Assembly: GCA_022565015.1 (NCBI GenBank)
Contig: JADFKI010000015.1
Coordinates: forward strand, 1 to 25,397
Length of the DNA: 25,397 bases
Direction of reading: 5' to 3'
Source: Chloroflexota bacterium
Lineage (GTDB): Bacteria; Chloroflexota; Dehalococcoidia; Lucifugimonadales; JADFKI01
Shown: positions 13,604 to 20,916 of the stretch, piece by piece
How the letters are laid out: every line of letters starts with the position of its first letter
How positions within the stretch are numbered: position 1 is the first letter of the stretch
Notes under the pieces: generated by a model
What the model saw: only the letters and a program-made list of their open reading frames with translations
Database searches by the model: none
Told to the model about the DNA's origin: nothing
Translations under genes and position numbers: made by a program

Positions 13604-14875
13604 TTGACCACAAGCACGGAAAAGGGAGACGTAAAGGACCTCGCGTTGGCCCATGAGGGCGTTCGCCGAATTAAATGGGCCGCTCGGGAGATGGCGGTGC
13701 TTCGTCAGATACGCGAGCGTTTTTCGAAGGAGAAGCCGTTGAACGGCGTCAAGGTGGCGGCCTGCTTGCACGTCACGTCGGAGACCGCGAATCTGATGCT
13801 AACGCTGAGGGACGGCGGCGCCGACGTTAAGATCTGCGCCAGCAACCCCCTTAGCACGCAGGACGATGTAGCCGCCGCCCTGGTGAGCGAGTACGGCATA
13901 CCTACCTATGCCGTCAAGGGCGAGGACAACGATACTTACTACAGGCACCTGAACGCGGTGCTGGACTTCAAGCCGAACATCACCATGGACGACGGCGCGG
14001 ACCTCGTCGCGACCCTCCACAGCACTCGGTCAGAGGCCATGGAGGAGATAATAGGTGGCTCGGAGGAGACGACGACGGGCATCATTCGCCTGAGGAGCCT
14101 CGCCGACGCCGGCCGCCTGCGATATCCGATCATAGCCGTAAACGACGCCGATACGAAGCACTTCTTCGACAATCGCTACGGTACCGGTCAGAGCACACTG
14201 GACGGCATCACAAGGGCGACCAACGTACTCTGGGCGGGGAAGAACGTCGTGGTGTGCGGCTACGGCTGGTGCGGCAAGGGAGTCTCCATGAGGGCCCGAG
14301 GCATGGGCGCGCAGGTAATCGTCACCGAGATAGACCCGATTCGCGCGCTGGAGGCCGCCATGGACGGCAACCGCGTAATGCCAATGGCTGAGGCCGCCAA
14401 GATCGGAGACATCTTTATCACGGTGACTGGGGGGATGAAGGCCGTGGGCCGCGAGCACATAGAGGTCATGAAAGACGGCGCCATCATCGCCAACAGCGGT
14501 CACTTCAATGTCGAGATCGACATAGGCGCCCTGGAAGAGCTATCGGACGCCAAGCAGACGGCACGGGAGTTCGTCGAGGAGTACATGATGAGCGACGGGC
14601 GGAAACTTTACTTGCTGGGAGAGGGGCGTCTGATAAACCTGGCTGCGGCGGAGGGCCATCCTTCCGCAGTCATGGACATGAGCTTCGCCGACCAGGCCCT
14701 GACGGCGGAATATCTGACTCAGACCGCCCACACGCTGGAAAATCAGGTGTACGACGTGCCTCGCGACATCGACGAAGAGGTCGGAAGGCTGAAGCTGCTT
14801 TCCATGGGAATCGCCATCGACACGCTTACCCAGGAGCAGCAAGACTATCTGGAGAGCTGGGAAGGCGGAACGTGA
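13604..14875 (+). CDS. ahcY: S-adenosylhomocysteine hydrolase
   Basis: The enzyme reversibly cleaves SAH, the product of methyl transfer, into adenosine and homocysteine using tightly bound NAD. Visible motifs are ACLHVTSETANL (53-64), MDDGADLVATLHS (128-140), AVNDADTKHFFDNRYGTGQS with the Lys/Asp/Asn catalytic group (178-197), and the NAD-binding GYGWCGKG (219-226). At 423 residues it lacks the internal insertion of proteobacterial enzymes and ends in YLESWEGGT instead of a KPDHYRY-type tail, as in archaeal and thermophile-type enzymes. TTG 13604 lies 5 bases after a strong AGGAGG. It follows the PfkB kinase gene by 72 bases. A 184-base gap with two hairpins separates it from the thioesterase gene. 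Confidence 0.95.
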   Translation: MTTSTEKGDVKDLALAHEGVRRIKWAAREMAVLRQIRERFSKEKPLNGVKVAACLHVTSETANLMLTLRDGGADVKICASNPLSTQDDVAAALVSEYGIPTYAVKGEDNDTYYRHLNAVLDFKPNITMDDGADLVATLHSTRSEAMEEIIGGSEETTTGIIRLRSLADAGRLRYPIIAVNDADTKHFFDNRYGTGQSTLDGITRATNVLWAGKNVVVCGYGWCGKGVSMRARGMGAQVIVTEIDPIRALEAAMDGNRVMPMAEAAKIGDIFITVTGGMKAVGREHIEVMKDGAIIANSGHFNVEIDIGALEELSDAKQTAREFVEEYMMSDGRKLYLLGEGRLINLAAAEGHPSAVMDMSFADQALTAEYLTQTAHTLENQVYDVPRDIDEEVGRLKLLSMGIAIDTLTQEQQDYLESWEGGT

Positions 14876-14915
14876 TTGGGACCGCCATCCAGCAGGCTGA
14901 TGAAAAATGGGGAGT

Positions 14916-14963
14916 GCAGAGGGGCTAAGCCCCTTTGCCGGGAGTCTGAGGGTGTCCCTCAGA
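14916..14963. repeat. Double-hairpin intergenic element
   Basis: Two hairpins stand side by side. GCAGAGGGGC (14916-14925) pairs with GCCCCTTTGC (14929-14938; 10 bp, one G-U) around TAA. TCTGAGGG (14945-14952) pairs with CCCTCAGA (14956-14963; perfect) around TGT. A pyrimidine run (TTTCTTCCCTTTCCC) follows. The tight tri-loops and the tail look like a dispersed non-coding element rather than a normal terminator, because no T-run directly follows either stem. It could attenuate or stabilise the operon mRNA. No second copy was seen in this window. Confidence 0.6.
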
Positions 14964-15059
14964 TACAGATTTCTTCCCTTTCCCTACTCGAAAAGGCGCC
15001 AGAGGGCTGGTCGAAGGATTTTATCAGCGCCCAGCTAGAGCGATGATTGGGGGAGTGGA

Positions 15060-15494
15060 TTGACACAGGTGGAGCCAAGAAAATATCCGAACTGCTTCGG
15101 CTGCGGGGACTCGAACCCCATAGGTCTCAGGCTGAAGTATCGCAGAGAAGGAGACCGGCTTCGAACGGAGTTCATGCCCGGAGACGACCATCAGGGGTGG
15201 CCTGGGATAGTACACGGGGGGATTATCGCATCATTGCTTTACGAAGTGATGGAAAACTTCCCCTACTACCAGGGCATCAAGGTCATGATGAGGGGGATGG
15301 AGACGAGGTTCCGGAGGCCCGCTCACACGGGTGAAATTATCGTCGCCACGTCCTGGCTCTCTGAAGCCGAAGGAAGAGAAATCAGCGTGCTGGGAGCTTT
15401 GAGCGGACAGGACGGTCGGGTCATCGCCGAGGGAAAGGCCGATCTCATGGCGCTTCGTCAAGACCAGATCGAGAGACTAGGAATTCAGGGATAA
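15060..15494 (+). CDS. PaaI-like hotdog-fold thioesterase
   Basis: The 144-residue product has the PaaI/YbgC-type acyl-CoA thioesterase pattern: NCFGCGDSNPIGLRLKY at the start, then the active-site helix region GWPGIVHGGIIASLLYEVME, and strands VMMRGMETRFRRPAHTGEII and GREISVLGALSGQDGRVIAEGKA. HGGI with the downstream acidic residue in the helix is the usual catalytic feature. It hydrolyses acyl-CoA thioesters in the cytoplasm; the acyl group is unknown. TTG 15060 follows a GGGGGAG ribosome site. It ends 14 bases before metK, so the two are probably co-translated. Its presence between ahcY and metK is unexpected and has no obvious link to SAM chemistry. Confidence 0.88.
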   Translation: MTQVEPRKYPNCFGCGDSNPIGLRLKYRREGDRLRTEFMPGDDHQGWPGIVHGGIIASLLYEVMENFPYYQGIKVMMRGMETRFRRPAHTGEIIVATSWLSEAEGREISVLGALSGQDGRVIAEGKADLMALRQDQIERLGIQG

Positions 15495-15508
15495 GGAGAG
15501 CGGGCAAA

Positions 15509-16762
15509 ATGGCCTTCAGCTTTACAGAATCGCCATCATATCTATTTACGTCGGAGTCCGTAACCGAAGGGCATCCGGACAAGCTTTGCGATCAGATCTC
15601 GGACGCCGTTCTGGATGCGATTCTCGCGCATGACCCCATGGCCAGGGTCGCCTGCGAGGTCTGCGTGACGACGGGCCTGGTAGTAGTGATGGGCGAGATC
15701 ACGACTGATACCTACATCGACATCTCCACTATCGTCCGGCAGACCATTAGGGACGCGGGCTACATCGATTCTTCATACGGCTTCGATTACCAGTCGTGCG
15801 GCATCGTTATCTCCGTGCATGAGCAATCTCATGACATATCTCACGGCGTTACTCGCTCACTGGAGGTCCGGGACGACGATACGGCCAGCGATAGCAACGA
15901 TATCGACTCCCTTGGCGCGGGCGACCAGGGCATGATGGTCGGCTTTGCCTGTAACGAGACCGCCGAGCTCATGCCCCTGCCCATCGCCCTATCTCATAGG
16001 CTGTGCAGGCGCATGGCCGAGGTGAGAAAGGACGGCGACCTGCCCTATCTGCGGCCGGACGGCAAGTCTCAGGTAACGATAGAGTACGAGTACGGCAAGC
16101 CCAAGCGGGTCCACACCGTGGTTCTTAGCTCCCAGCACAACCCGGAGGTGAGCCAGTCGGTAATCGAGCGAGACCTCATCGAGCACGTGGCTAAAGAGAT
16201 CATTCCGGTGGAGCTCAGAGACAGGGACACCAGGTACATCATCAACCCTTCCGGGCGTTTCGTCACGGGCGGGCCGGTGGGCGACACGGGGCTCACGGGC
16301 AGAAAGATACTCGTCGACACATACGGCGGCTTCGCGCGCCACGGCGGCGGCGCATTCTCCGGAAAGGACCCGACCAAGGTGGACAGGTCGGCGGCATATG
16401 CGGCTCGATACGTCGCGAAGAACATCGTGGAAGCCGGCCTGGCGGACATGTGTGAGCTCCAGGTCTCTTACGCCATCGGCCTGGCGGCGCCCATATCCAT
16501 TTCCGTTGAGACCTTCGATTCGGGCAAGGTCCCTGATAAGAAGATCAACGAGCTTATAGATAAGCATTTCGACTTGAGGCCCGGAGCGATCATTCGAGAC
16601 CTGGATCTGCGCCGGCCGATTTACAAGCAGACGGCGGCCTACGGCCACTTCGGCAGGGACGATCTGACTCTGCCCTGGGAGCGCACCGACAAGGCGGCCG
16701 TATTGCGTAGGGAGGCCTTTGTGGGAGAGGCCGGAGGCAGCGAGGCGACTGCATCGTCATAG
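15509..16762 (+). CDS. metK: S-adenosylmethionine synthetase
   Basis: The enzyme makes SAM from methionine and ATP. The 417-residue product has the expected signatures: FTSESVTEGHPDKLCDQISDA near the start (ATP/Mg site), VTTGLVVVMGEITT, the methionine-loop hexapeptide region GAGDQGMMVGFA (family form GAGDQGMMFGYA), VLSSQHNP, and GGGAFSGKDPTKVDRS for the phosphate-binding loop. The C-terminus has PIYKQTAAYGHFGR as in bacterial MetK. The start at ATG 15509 is set by AAGGAG 10 bases upstream. It is the biosynthetic step of the cycle whose by-products are handled by the preceding genes, and it lies under the same SAM-I switch if the transcript passes the element at 14916-14963. Confidence 0.97.
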   Translation: MAFSFTESPSYLFTSESVTEGHPDKLCDQISDAVLDAILAHDPMARVACEVCVTTGLVVVMGEITTDTYIDISTIVRQTIRDAGYIDSSYGFDYQSCGIVISVHEQSHDISHGVTRSLEVRDDDTASDSNDIDSLGAGDQGMMVGFACNETAELMPLPIALSHRLCRRMAEVRKDGDLPYLRPDGKSQVTIEYEYGKPKRVHTVVLSSQHNPEVSQSVIERDLIEHVAKEIIPVELRDRDTRYIINPSGRFVTGGPVGDTGLTGRKILVDTYGGFARHGGGAFSGKDPTKVDRSAAYAARYVAKNIVEAGLADMCELQVSYAIGLAAPISISVETFDSGKVPDKKINELIDKHFDLRPGAIIRDLDLRRPIYKQTAAYGHFGRDDLTLPWERTDKAAVLRREAFVGEAGGSEATASS

Positions 16763-16804
16763 CATAATCGGCTGGAATCATTTGCTGCCTGGAGCGAAAC
16801 GGCA

Positions 16805-18226
16805 ATGCCAATTAAGTTCGGTACCGACGGCTGGCGTGCGCTTATAGCCGAGGACTACACCTTCGATAACGTTCGTCTGTGCGCGCAAGGGACCGCCGTT
16901 CTTCTGAAGCGGCACGACCTGGCGAGCCGGGGCGTCGTGGTTGGATACGACACCAGATTCGCGTCTGAGCACTTCGCTGCGGCCGTGGCGGAGGTCTTCG
17001 CCGGAAACGGCGTGGCGACCTACCTGTGCGATAAGGCGGCCCCGACTCCCGTCGCGGCCTACAACCTGGTCTCGCTCCACGCGGGCGGAGGTGTTGTAAT
17101 CACCGCGAGCCACAATCCCGCAGGGTGGAACGGCTTCAAGTACAAACCCGACTACGGCGGCAGCGCTTCGCCGGAGATCGTCGAGGAGCTGGAGCAGCTG
17201 ATCGCCGATGCCGAAGAGGCTGGCATCGCTGAGAGAATGCCCATTGAGGAGGCCGTATCCAAGGGCCTGGTGGAGTATATAGATCCGGAACCCGCATACC
17301 TCAATCACATCTCCTCGCTCGTAGACCTTGCCGGTATCAGAAACGCGGGTCTGGATATCATCGTCGACTCCATGCACGGCGCCGGAGCCGGTTATTTCAA
17401 AAAGCTGCTGGACGGAGGGTCCACGAGGATTGTCGAGCTCCGCGCCGAGCGCAACCCCGCCTTTCCCGGCATGGCGCAGCCCGAGCCTCTGGCCCACAAT
17501 CTGGGGAGGCTAAGGGAAGACGTGCCCGACCGGTCCGCCGACGTCGGCCTTGCCACGGACGGCGATGCAGACCGTCTGGGCGTCGTGGATGAGGACGGCA
17601 ATTTCATTACGACGCTGCACACCTTCGCCCTGCTCTGCTTTCACCAGCTCGACGTCCTGAAGCGAAAGGGCCCACTTGTTCGCTCCATCACGATGACCAG
17701 CATGGTCGACCGCCTGGCAGAGCTCTACGACGTGCCGGTATTCGACACGCCGGTGGGGTTCAAGTTCCTGGGGCCGGTCATGATGGAGGAGAACGCGCTG
17801 ATTGCCGGTGAGGAGAGCGGGGGATACGCGTTCCAGGGCAACATTCCTGAGAGAGACGGCATACTGAGCGGTCTTATGCTCCTGGACCTGATGGTCAAGT
17901 CGGACAAGAGCCTCACCGAGCTCATCGACACCCTTACGGAGAAGGTCGGGCCGCACTTCTACGACCGTTGGGACCTGCAGTTCGAGGAGTCGCAACGCCA
18001 GGCGATAATTTCGCGTCTGGAGGCTGCAAAACCGGACGTAATTGCCGCCAAAAGCGTTGAGCGCATTGATACCAGGGACGGGTTCAGGTATGTGCTTGCC
18101 GGCGGCTACTGGGCACTGGTCCGCTTTTCCGGAACGGAGCCCCTTCTGCGGATCTACGCGGAGGCGGAATCGCCGGGGGACGTCAGCGCCCTGCTTGCCG
18201 CCGTCCGAGACTTGGCCGGGGTGTAG
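16805..18226 (+). CDS. Phosphoglucomutase/phosphomannomutase (alpha-D-phosphohexomutase)
   Basis: The enzyme interconverts hexose 1- and 6-phosphates through a phosphoserine. In the 473-residue product: substrate-binding FGTDGWR at 5-11, the phosphoserine loop TASHNP at 100-105 (Ser102), the metal loop DGDADR at 252-257, the sugar-binding GEESGG at 335-340 and the phosphate-binding RFSGTEP at 440-446. All four domains are complete. The GEESGG form is shared by glucose and mannose enzymes, so specificity is open. ATG 16805 has GGAG 10 bases upstream. It follows metK by 42 bases and may be the last gene of the SAM-cycle transcript, though it has no known link to SAM. It faces a minus-strand gene 16 bases away. 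Confidence 0.93.
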   Translation: MPIKFGTDGWRALIAEDYTFDNVRLCAQGTAVLLKRHDLASRGVVVGYDTRFASEHFAAAVAEVFAGNGVATYLCDKAAPTPVAAYNLVSLHAGGGVVITASHNPAGWNGFKYKPDYGGSASPEIVEELEQLIADAEEAGIAERMPIEEAVSKGLVEYIDPEPAYLNHISSLVDLAGIRNAGLDIIVDSMHGAGAGYFKKLLDGGSTRIVELRAERNPAFPGMAQPEPLAHNLGRLREDVPDRSADVGLATDGDADRLGVVDEDGNFITTLHTFALLCFHQLDVLKRKGPLVRSITMTSMVDRLAELYDVPVFDTPVGFKFLGPVMMEENALIAGEESGGYAFQGNIPERDGILSGLMLLDLMVKSDKSLTELIDTLTEKVGPHFYDRWDLQFEESQRQAIISRLEAAKPDVIAAKSVERIDTRDGFRYVLAGGYWALVRFSGTEPLLRIYAEAESPGDVSALLAAVRDLAGV

Positions 18227-18242
18227 CGGGACTCCGTCTCCG

Positions 18243-18623
18243 TTATGGCGTTGGAGTCGGGGTGGGCTCGATGGAGGCCTCGAGGGCTTCCTGCTCTGCC
18301 AGGACCTTGTCCAACTCCCCTTTTAACCTGGTCTCGAACGCCTGGAAGTCCAGAACGAGTGTGTTAGCCAGCGCCAACATCTCGCCCCGCCTCGCCTCGG
18401 CACGCTCGTAGTCCGGGTCTGTCATATAAGATGTAATGTCGTCCACCATGGCCATGTAGTTGCCCGTGAAGAGCCTGCCCGCCTCTTCGACCGCTTCTAC
18501 GCTATAGGTCTCGTCGGCCGGGTCGAAGGTCGTCGTCACGCTGGTATACGGGAATTGCATCATGACGCCGATTATGAAGGCGACCGTCATGCCGATTATT
18601 CCGAGTATTACTGCCAGGCCCAT
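18243..18623 (-). CDS. Small membrane-anchored extracytoplasmic protein, unknown function
   Basis: The 126-residue product begins with a hydrophobic segment (LAVILGIIGMTVAFIIGVMM, residues 3-22) without a cleavage motif, so it is likely an N-terminal anchor. A helical charged domain follows, with an acidic stretch (FDPADETYSVEAVEEAGRLF), a middle (MVDDITSYMTDPDYERAEARRGEM) and a long helix (ALANTLVLDFQAFETRLKGELDKVLAEQEALEASI). It ends in PTPTPTP, a low-complexity tail common on exported proteins of Chloroflexota. The ATG at 18623 has GGTGAG 5 bases upstream. It is a single gene, convergent with the phosphohexomutase gene. I do not recognise a family. Confidence 0.7.
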   Translation of the reverse strand: MGLAVILGIIGMTVAFIIGVMMQFPYTSVTTTFDPADETYSVEAVEEAGRLFTGNYMAMVDDITSYMTDPDYERAEARRGEMLALANTLVLDFQAFETRLKGELDKVLAEQEALEASIEPTPTPTP

Positions 18624-18692
18624 AAGTGCTCACCACCAAAAGTTATGTAGATAACACCCATCCACTCATCGCGCATAACAACCATAGGCGAT

Positions 18693-18774
18693 AGGTGTGA
18701 ACTTTTAGGTGGAAACACGGTGATATGCAGGTGAAAGCACGGTGACAAATAGGGGAAAGTACCTAGGTGCAGAC
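18693..18774. repeat. Array of decamer boxes upstream of the S9 peptidase gene
   Basis: Five related decamers of the form AGGTGnAAAC begin at 18693 (AGGTGTGAAC), 18707 (AGGTGGAAAC), 18729 (AGGTGAAAGC), 18751 (AGGGGAAAGT) and 18765 (AGGTGCAGAC). The steps are 14, 22, 22 and 14 bases. The two middle intervals are degenerate 22-bp tandem units, the first two of which share CACGGTGA after the box. The 22-base step is about two helical turns, so same-face binding by a regulator is possible. The array lies 60-140 bases upstream of the TATAAT at 18835. Confidence 0.5.
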
Positions 18775-18834
18775 CCTGGCCTACAATAGGTGCCGCCGGT
18801 GACTGCGAGTCCTGTAATCCCGATTTAGCTGGCG

Positions 18835-18840
18835 TATAAT
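18835..18840 (+). promoter_or_regulatory. Probable -10 box of the S9 peptidase gene
   Basis: A perfect TATAAT stands 28 bases before the TTG start. The best -35 (CTGTAA, 18812-18817, 17-base spacer) is weak, which would suit an activator bound at the upstream decamer array. Confidence 0.5.
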
Positions 18841-18868
18841 TGGTAGAAGTCCATCAAGGAGTTTTCAA

Positions 18869-20857
18869 TTGCCGAGCCCTATAACACCCCAGCACGTCTA
18901 CGACCTCGTAAACGTGGGAGACCCGTCCCTTTCTCCCGACGGAAGGAAAATCGCATACACGCGGTCCAAGACCGAAAGGAAGACGTCGGAAATCAGCTCG
19001 ATAATCGTCATGCGAGACGTCGAAAGCGGCGCGTCCAGTCAGTTCACCAGCGGCCCGAAGGACTCGCTTCCCATGTTTTCGCCCGATGGCGACTCCCTGG
19101 CTTTCGTGCGTCCCGACGAAAACGGCAATCGTCAGCTCTGGCTCATACCAACATCCGGCGGAGAGGCGAGAAGGCTGACCTCGGTCGAAGGTGGCGTCTC
19201 GCAGCCAACATGGTCGCCGGACTCGCGTCGGATCGCCTTCGTATCCGACGTCACTCCGGACGAGGGCTCCACAGACGACGGTCCGAGGGTAAGAGTCGTC
19301 CGCAGGATACGCTACCGCACCGATACCATAGGCTGGAGGGGCGACTCCTTCCGCCACATTTTTATCGTTGAGGTGAATAGCGGAAATACGGAGCAGTTGA
19401 CGGACGGAGAAGGCGAGGACAGCTCCCCCGCGTGGTCCCCGGACGGCGCACGGGTTGCTTTCATCTCAGACAAGGGCGCTGAACGAGACGTCGCCGACGG
19501 CGAACACCTTTATGTGATTCCATCCCAGGGAGGGGAGCCACGTCTGGTCGCTGAAGGGCTCCAAAGCGTGGCCGCGGCGACGTGGTCCCCTGACGGGTCG
19601 AGGCTTGCAGTGATCGGCTCGGACGATGAGCAGGTAGGCGCGGGCTGGCAGGGAAGGCTTTTCGTGCTGCAGGAAGGGGCGGCGCCGGTCGCGGTCACCG
19701 ACGATTCCGTGAGACCTGCCGCGGGCTACGCTCCGGTCATCTCGCCGCCGGAGCTGCGTTGGACGGAGGACGACAACATATTGTTTCTCGGCGACTCCAA
19801 GGGCGAATCGTACCTGTGCAGCGTGCCCGCCTCGGGCGGAGAGATGAGTCGAGTCGCGGGCGGCGGTGGGTTCCAGTTTGGCACGCTATCCCTGGACGAT
19901 TCGTCTTCTTATGGCGCTGTAACGTCTATAACGCCAAGGTCATCAGCTAACATAGCTCTCGTCGACCTGAAGGCCGGCTCCGTGAAGCAGCTTACAGACT
20001 ACAATAGGGCATACTTCGAGGAGCATCGGCCCGCGAACCTTGAGAAGTTTACCCTGGTCAGGGACGGATTCGAGATAGAATGCCGTCTGTATTTCCCGCC
20101 CGACTTTGTAGAAGCCAATAAATATCCGCTGATACTGGATATTCACGGCGGACCCCACGGCGTATTCTTCGACGCCTTCAATCCGACCCAACAGGTGCTG
20201 GCGACACACGGATACGTCGTCCTGGCCGTGAACCCGCGAGGCTCTTCGACCTACGGCATCGACTTCGCCAAGGCCGTACTCGGTGATTGGGGTGGCGGAG
20301 ACTGCGAGGACATCATGGCCGCGGTGGATGAGGTGTGCGAGCGGCCGTATATCGATGCATCCCGGCTGGGCATAACCGGCTACAGCTACGGCGGCTTCAT
20401 GAGCAGCTGGATAATTGGCCACGACGCGAGATTCAACGCGGCGGTGATCGGCGCGCCGGTCTCAAATCTTTCCAGCTTCTACGGCACCTCGGACATCGGC
20501 GTTAGATTCGGAGAGAGGCAGATCGGCGGCACCCGCGTGGCCGAGCCGGACCGATACGTCGAGCATTCGCCGCTTACGTACGTCTCCAATGTCGAGACGC
20601 CCGTCCTGTTGTTGCATGGCGAGGCCGACGCCCGCTGCCCCATTGAGCAGAGCGAGCAGTACTTTGTGGCGTTGAAGAGATTGGGCAAAGAGGTCGAGTT
20701 CGTCCGCTTCCCGGACTGCTCCCACATGTTCTTGCGCCTCGGCCACCCAAAGATGCGAGAGGAGTATTTCGCGCGAATGCTGGCATGGTTCGACGCCAGG
20801 GTCAGCAGTGCCGCAGCGCAGGCTCGGCGGGGGGAGGCCGTCTCCGCCGACGATTAG
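18869..20857 (+). CDS. S9-family serine peptidase (prolyl oligopeptidase/acylaminoacyl-peptidase type)
   Basis: The 662-residue protein has an N-terminal beta-propeller with repeated PD40/TolB-like blades (LSPDGRKIAY at 21, FSPDGDSLAFV at 70, WSPDSRRIAFVSD at 115, WSPDGARVAFISD at 189, WSPDGSRLAVIG at 239). A C-terminal alpha/beta hydrolase follows. The catalytic triad is visible: Ser506 in GYSYGGF, Asp587 in LLHGEADARCP and His619 in DCSHMF. The oxyanion-hole region is LDIHGGPHG. It should cleave short peptides or remove acylated N-terminal residues. There is no signal peptide, so it is cytoplasmic. TTG 18869 is fixed by AAGGAG 7 bases before it. It is transcribed with the ABC-F gene, 59 bases apart. 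Confidence 0.93.
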   Translation: MPSPITPQHVYDLVNVGDPSLSPDGRKIAYTRSKTERKTSEISSIIVMRDVESGASSQFTSGPKDSLPMFSPDGDSLAFVRPDENGNRQLWLIPTSGGEARRLTSVEGGVSQPTWSPDSRRIAFVSDVTPDEGSTDDGPRVRVVRRIRYRTDTIGWRGDSFRHIFIVEVNSGNTEQLTDGEGEDSSPAWSPDGARVAFISDKGAERDVADGEHLYVIPSQGGEPRLVAEGLQSVAAATWSPDGSRLAVIGSDDEQVGAGWQGRLFVLQEGAAPVAVTDDSVRPAAGYAPVISPPELRWTEDDNILFLGDSKGESYLCSVPASGGEMSRVAGGGGFQFGTLSLDDSSSYGAVTSITPRSSANIALVDLKAGSVKQLTDYNRAYFEEHRPANLEKFTLVRDGFEIECRLYFPPDFVEANKYPLILDIHGGPHGVFFDAFNPTQQVLATHGYVVLAVNPRGSSTYGIDFAKAVLGDWGGGDCEDIMAAVDEVCERPYIDASRLGITGYSYGGFMSSWIIGHDARFNAAVIGAPVSNLSSFYGTSDIGVRFGERQIGGTRVAEPDRYVEHSPLTYVSNVETPVLLLHGEADARCPIEQSEQYFVALKRLGKEVEFVRFPDCSHMFLRLGHPKMREEYFARMLAWFDARVSSAAAQARRGEAVSADD

Positions 20858-20916
20858 ATGTCGCCCGGCACGTTCGGCAGACTCCCTGCCTACGTTTCAG
20901 ACCAGGTGAAAGGCAT

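Noticed and set aside
20785..20916. Upstream extension of the ABC-F reading frame
   Set aside because: It overlaps the end of the S9 peptidase gene and lacks ABC-F sequence; TTG 20917 has the ribosome site.
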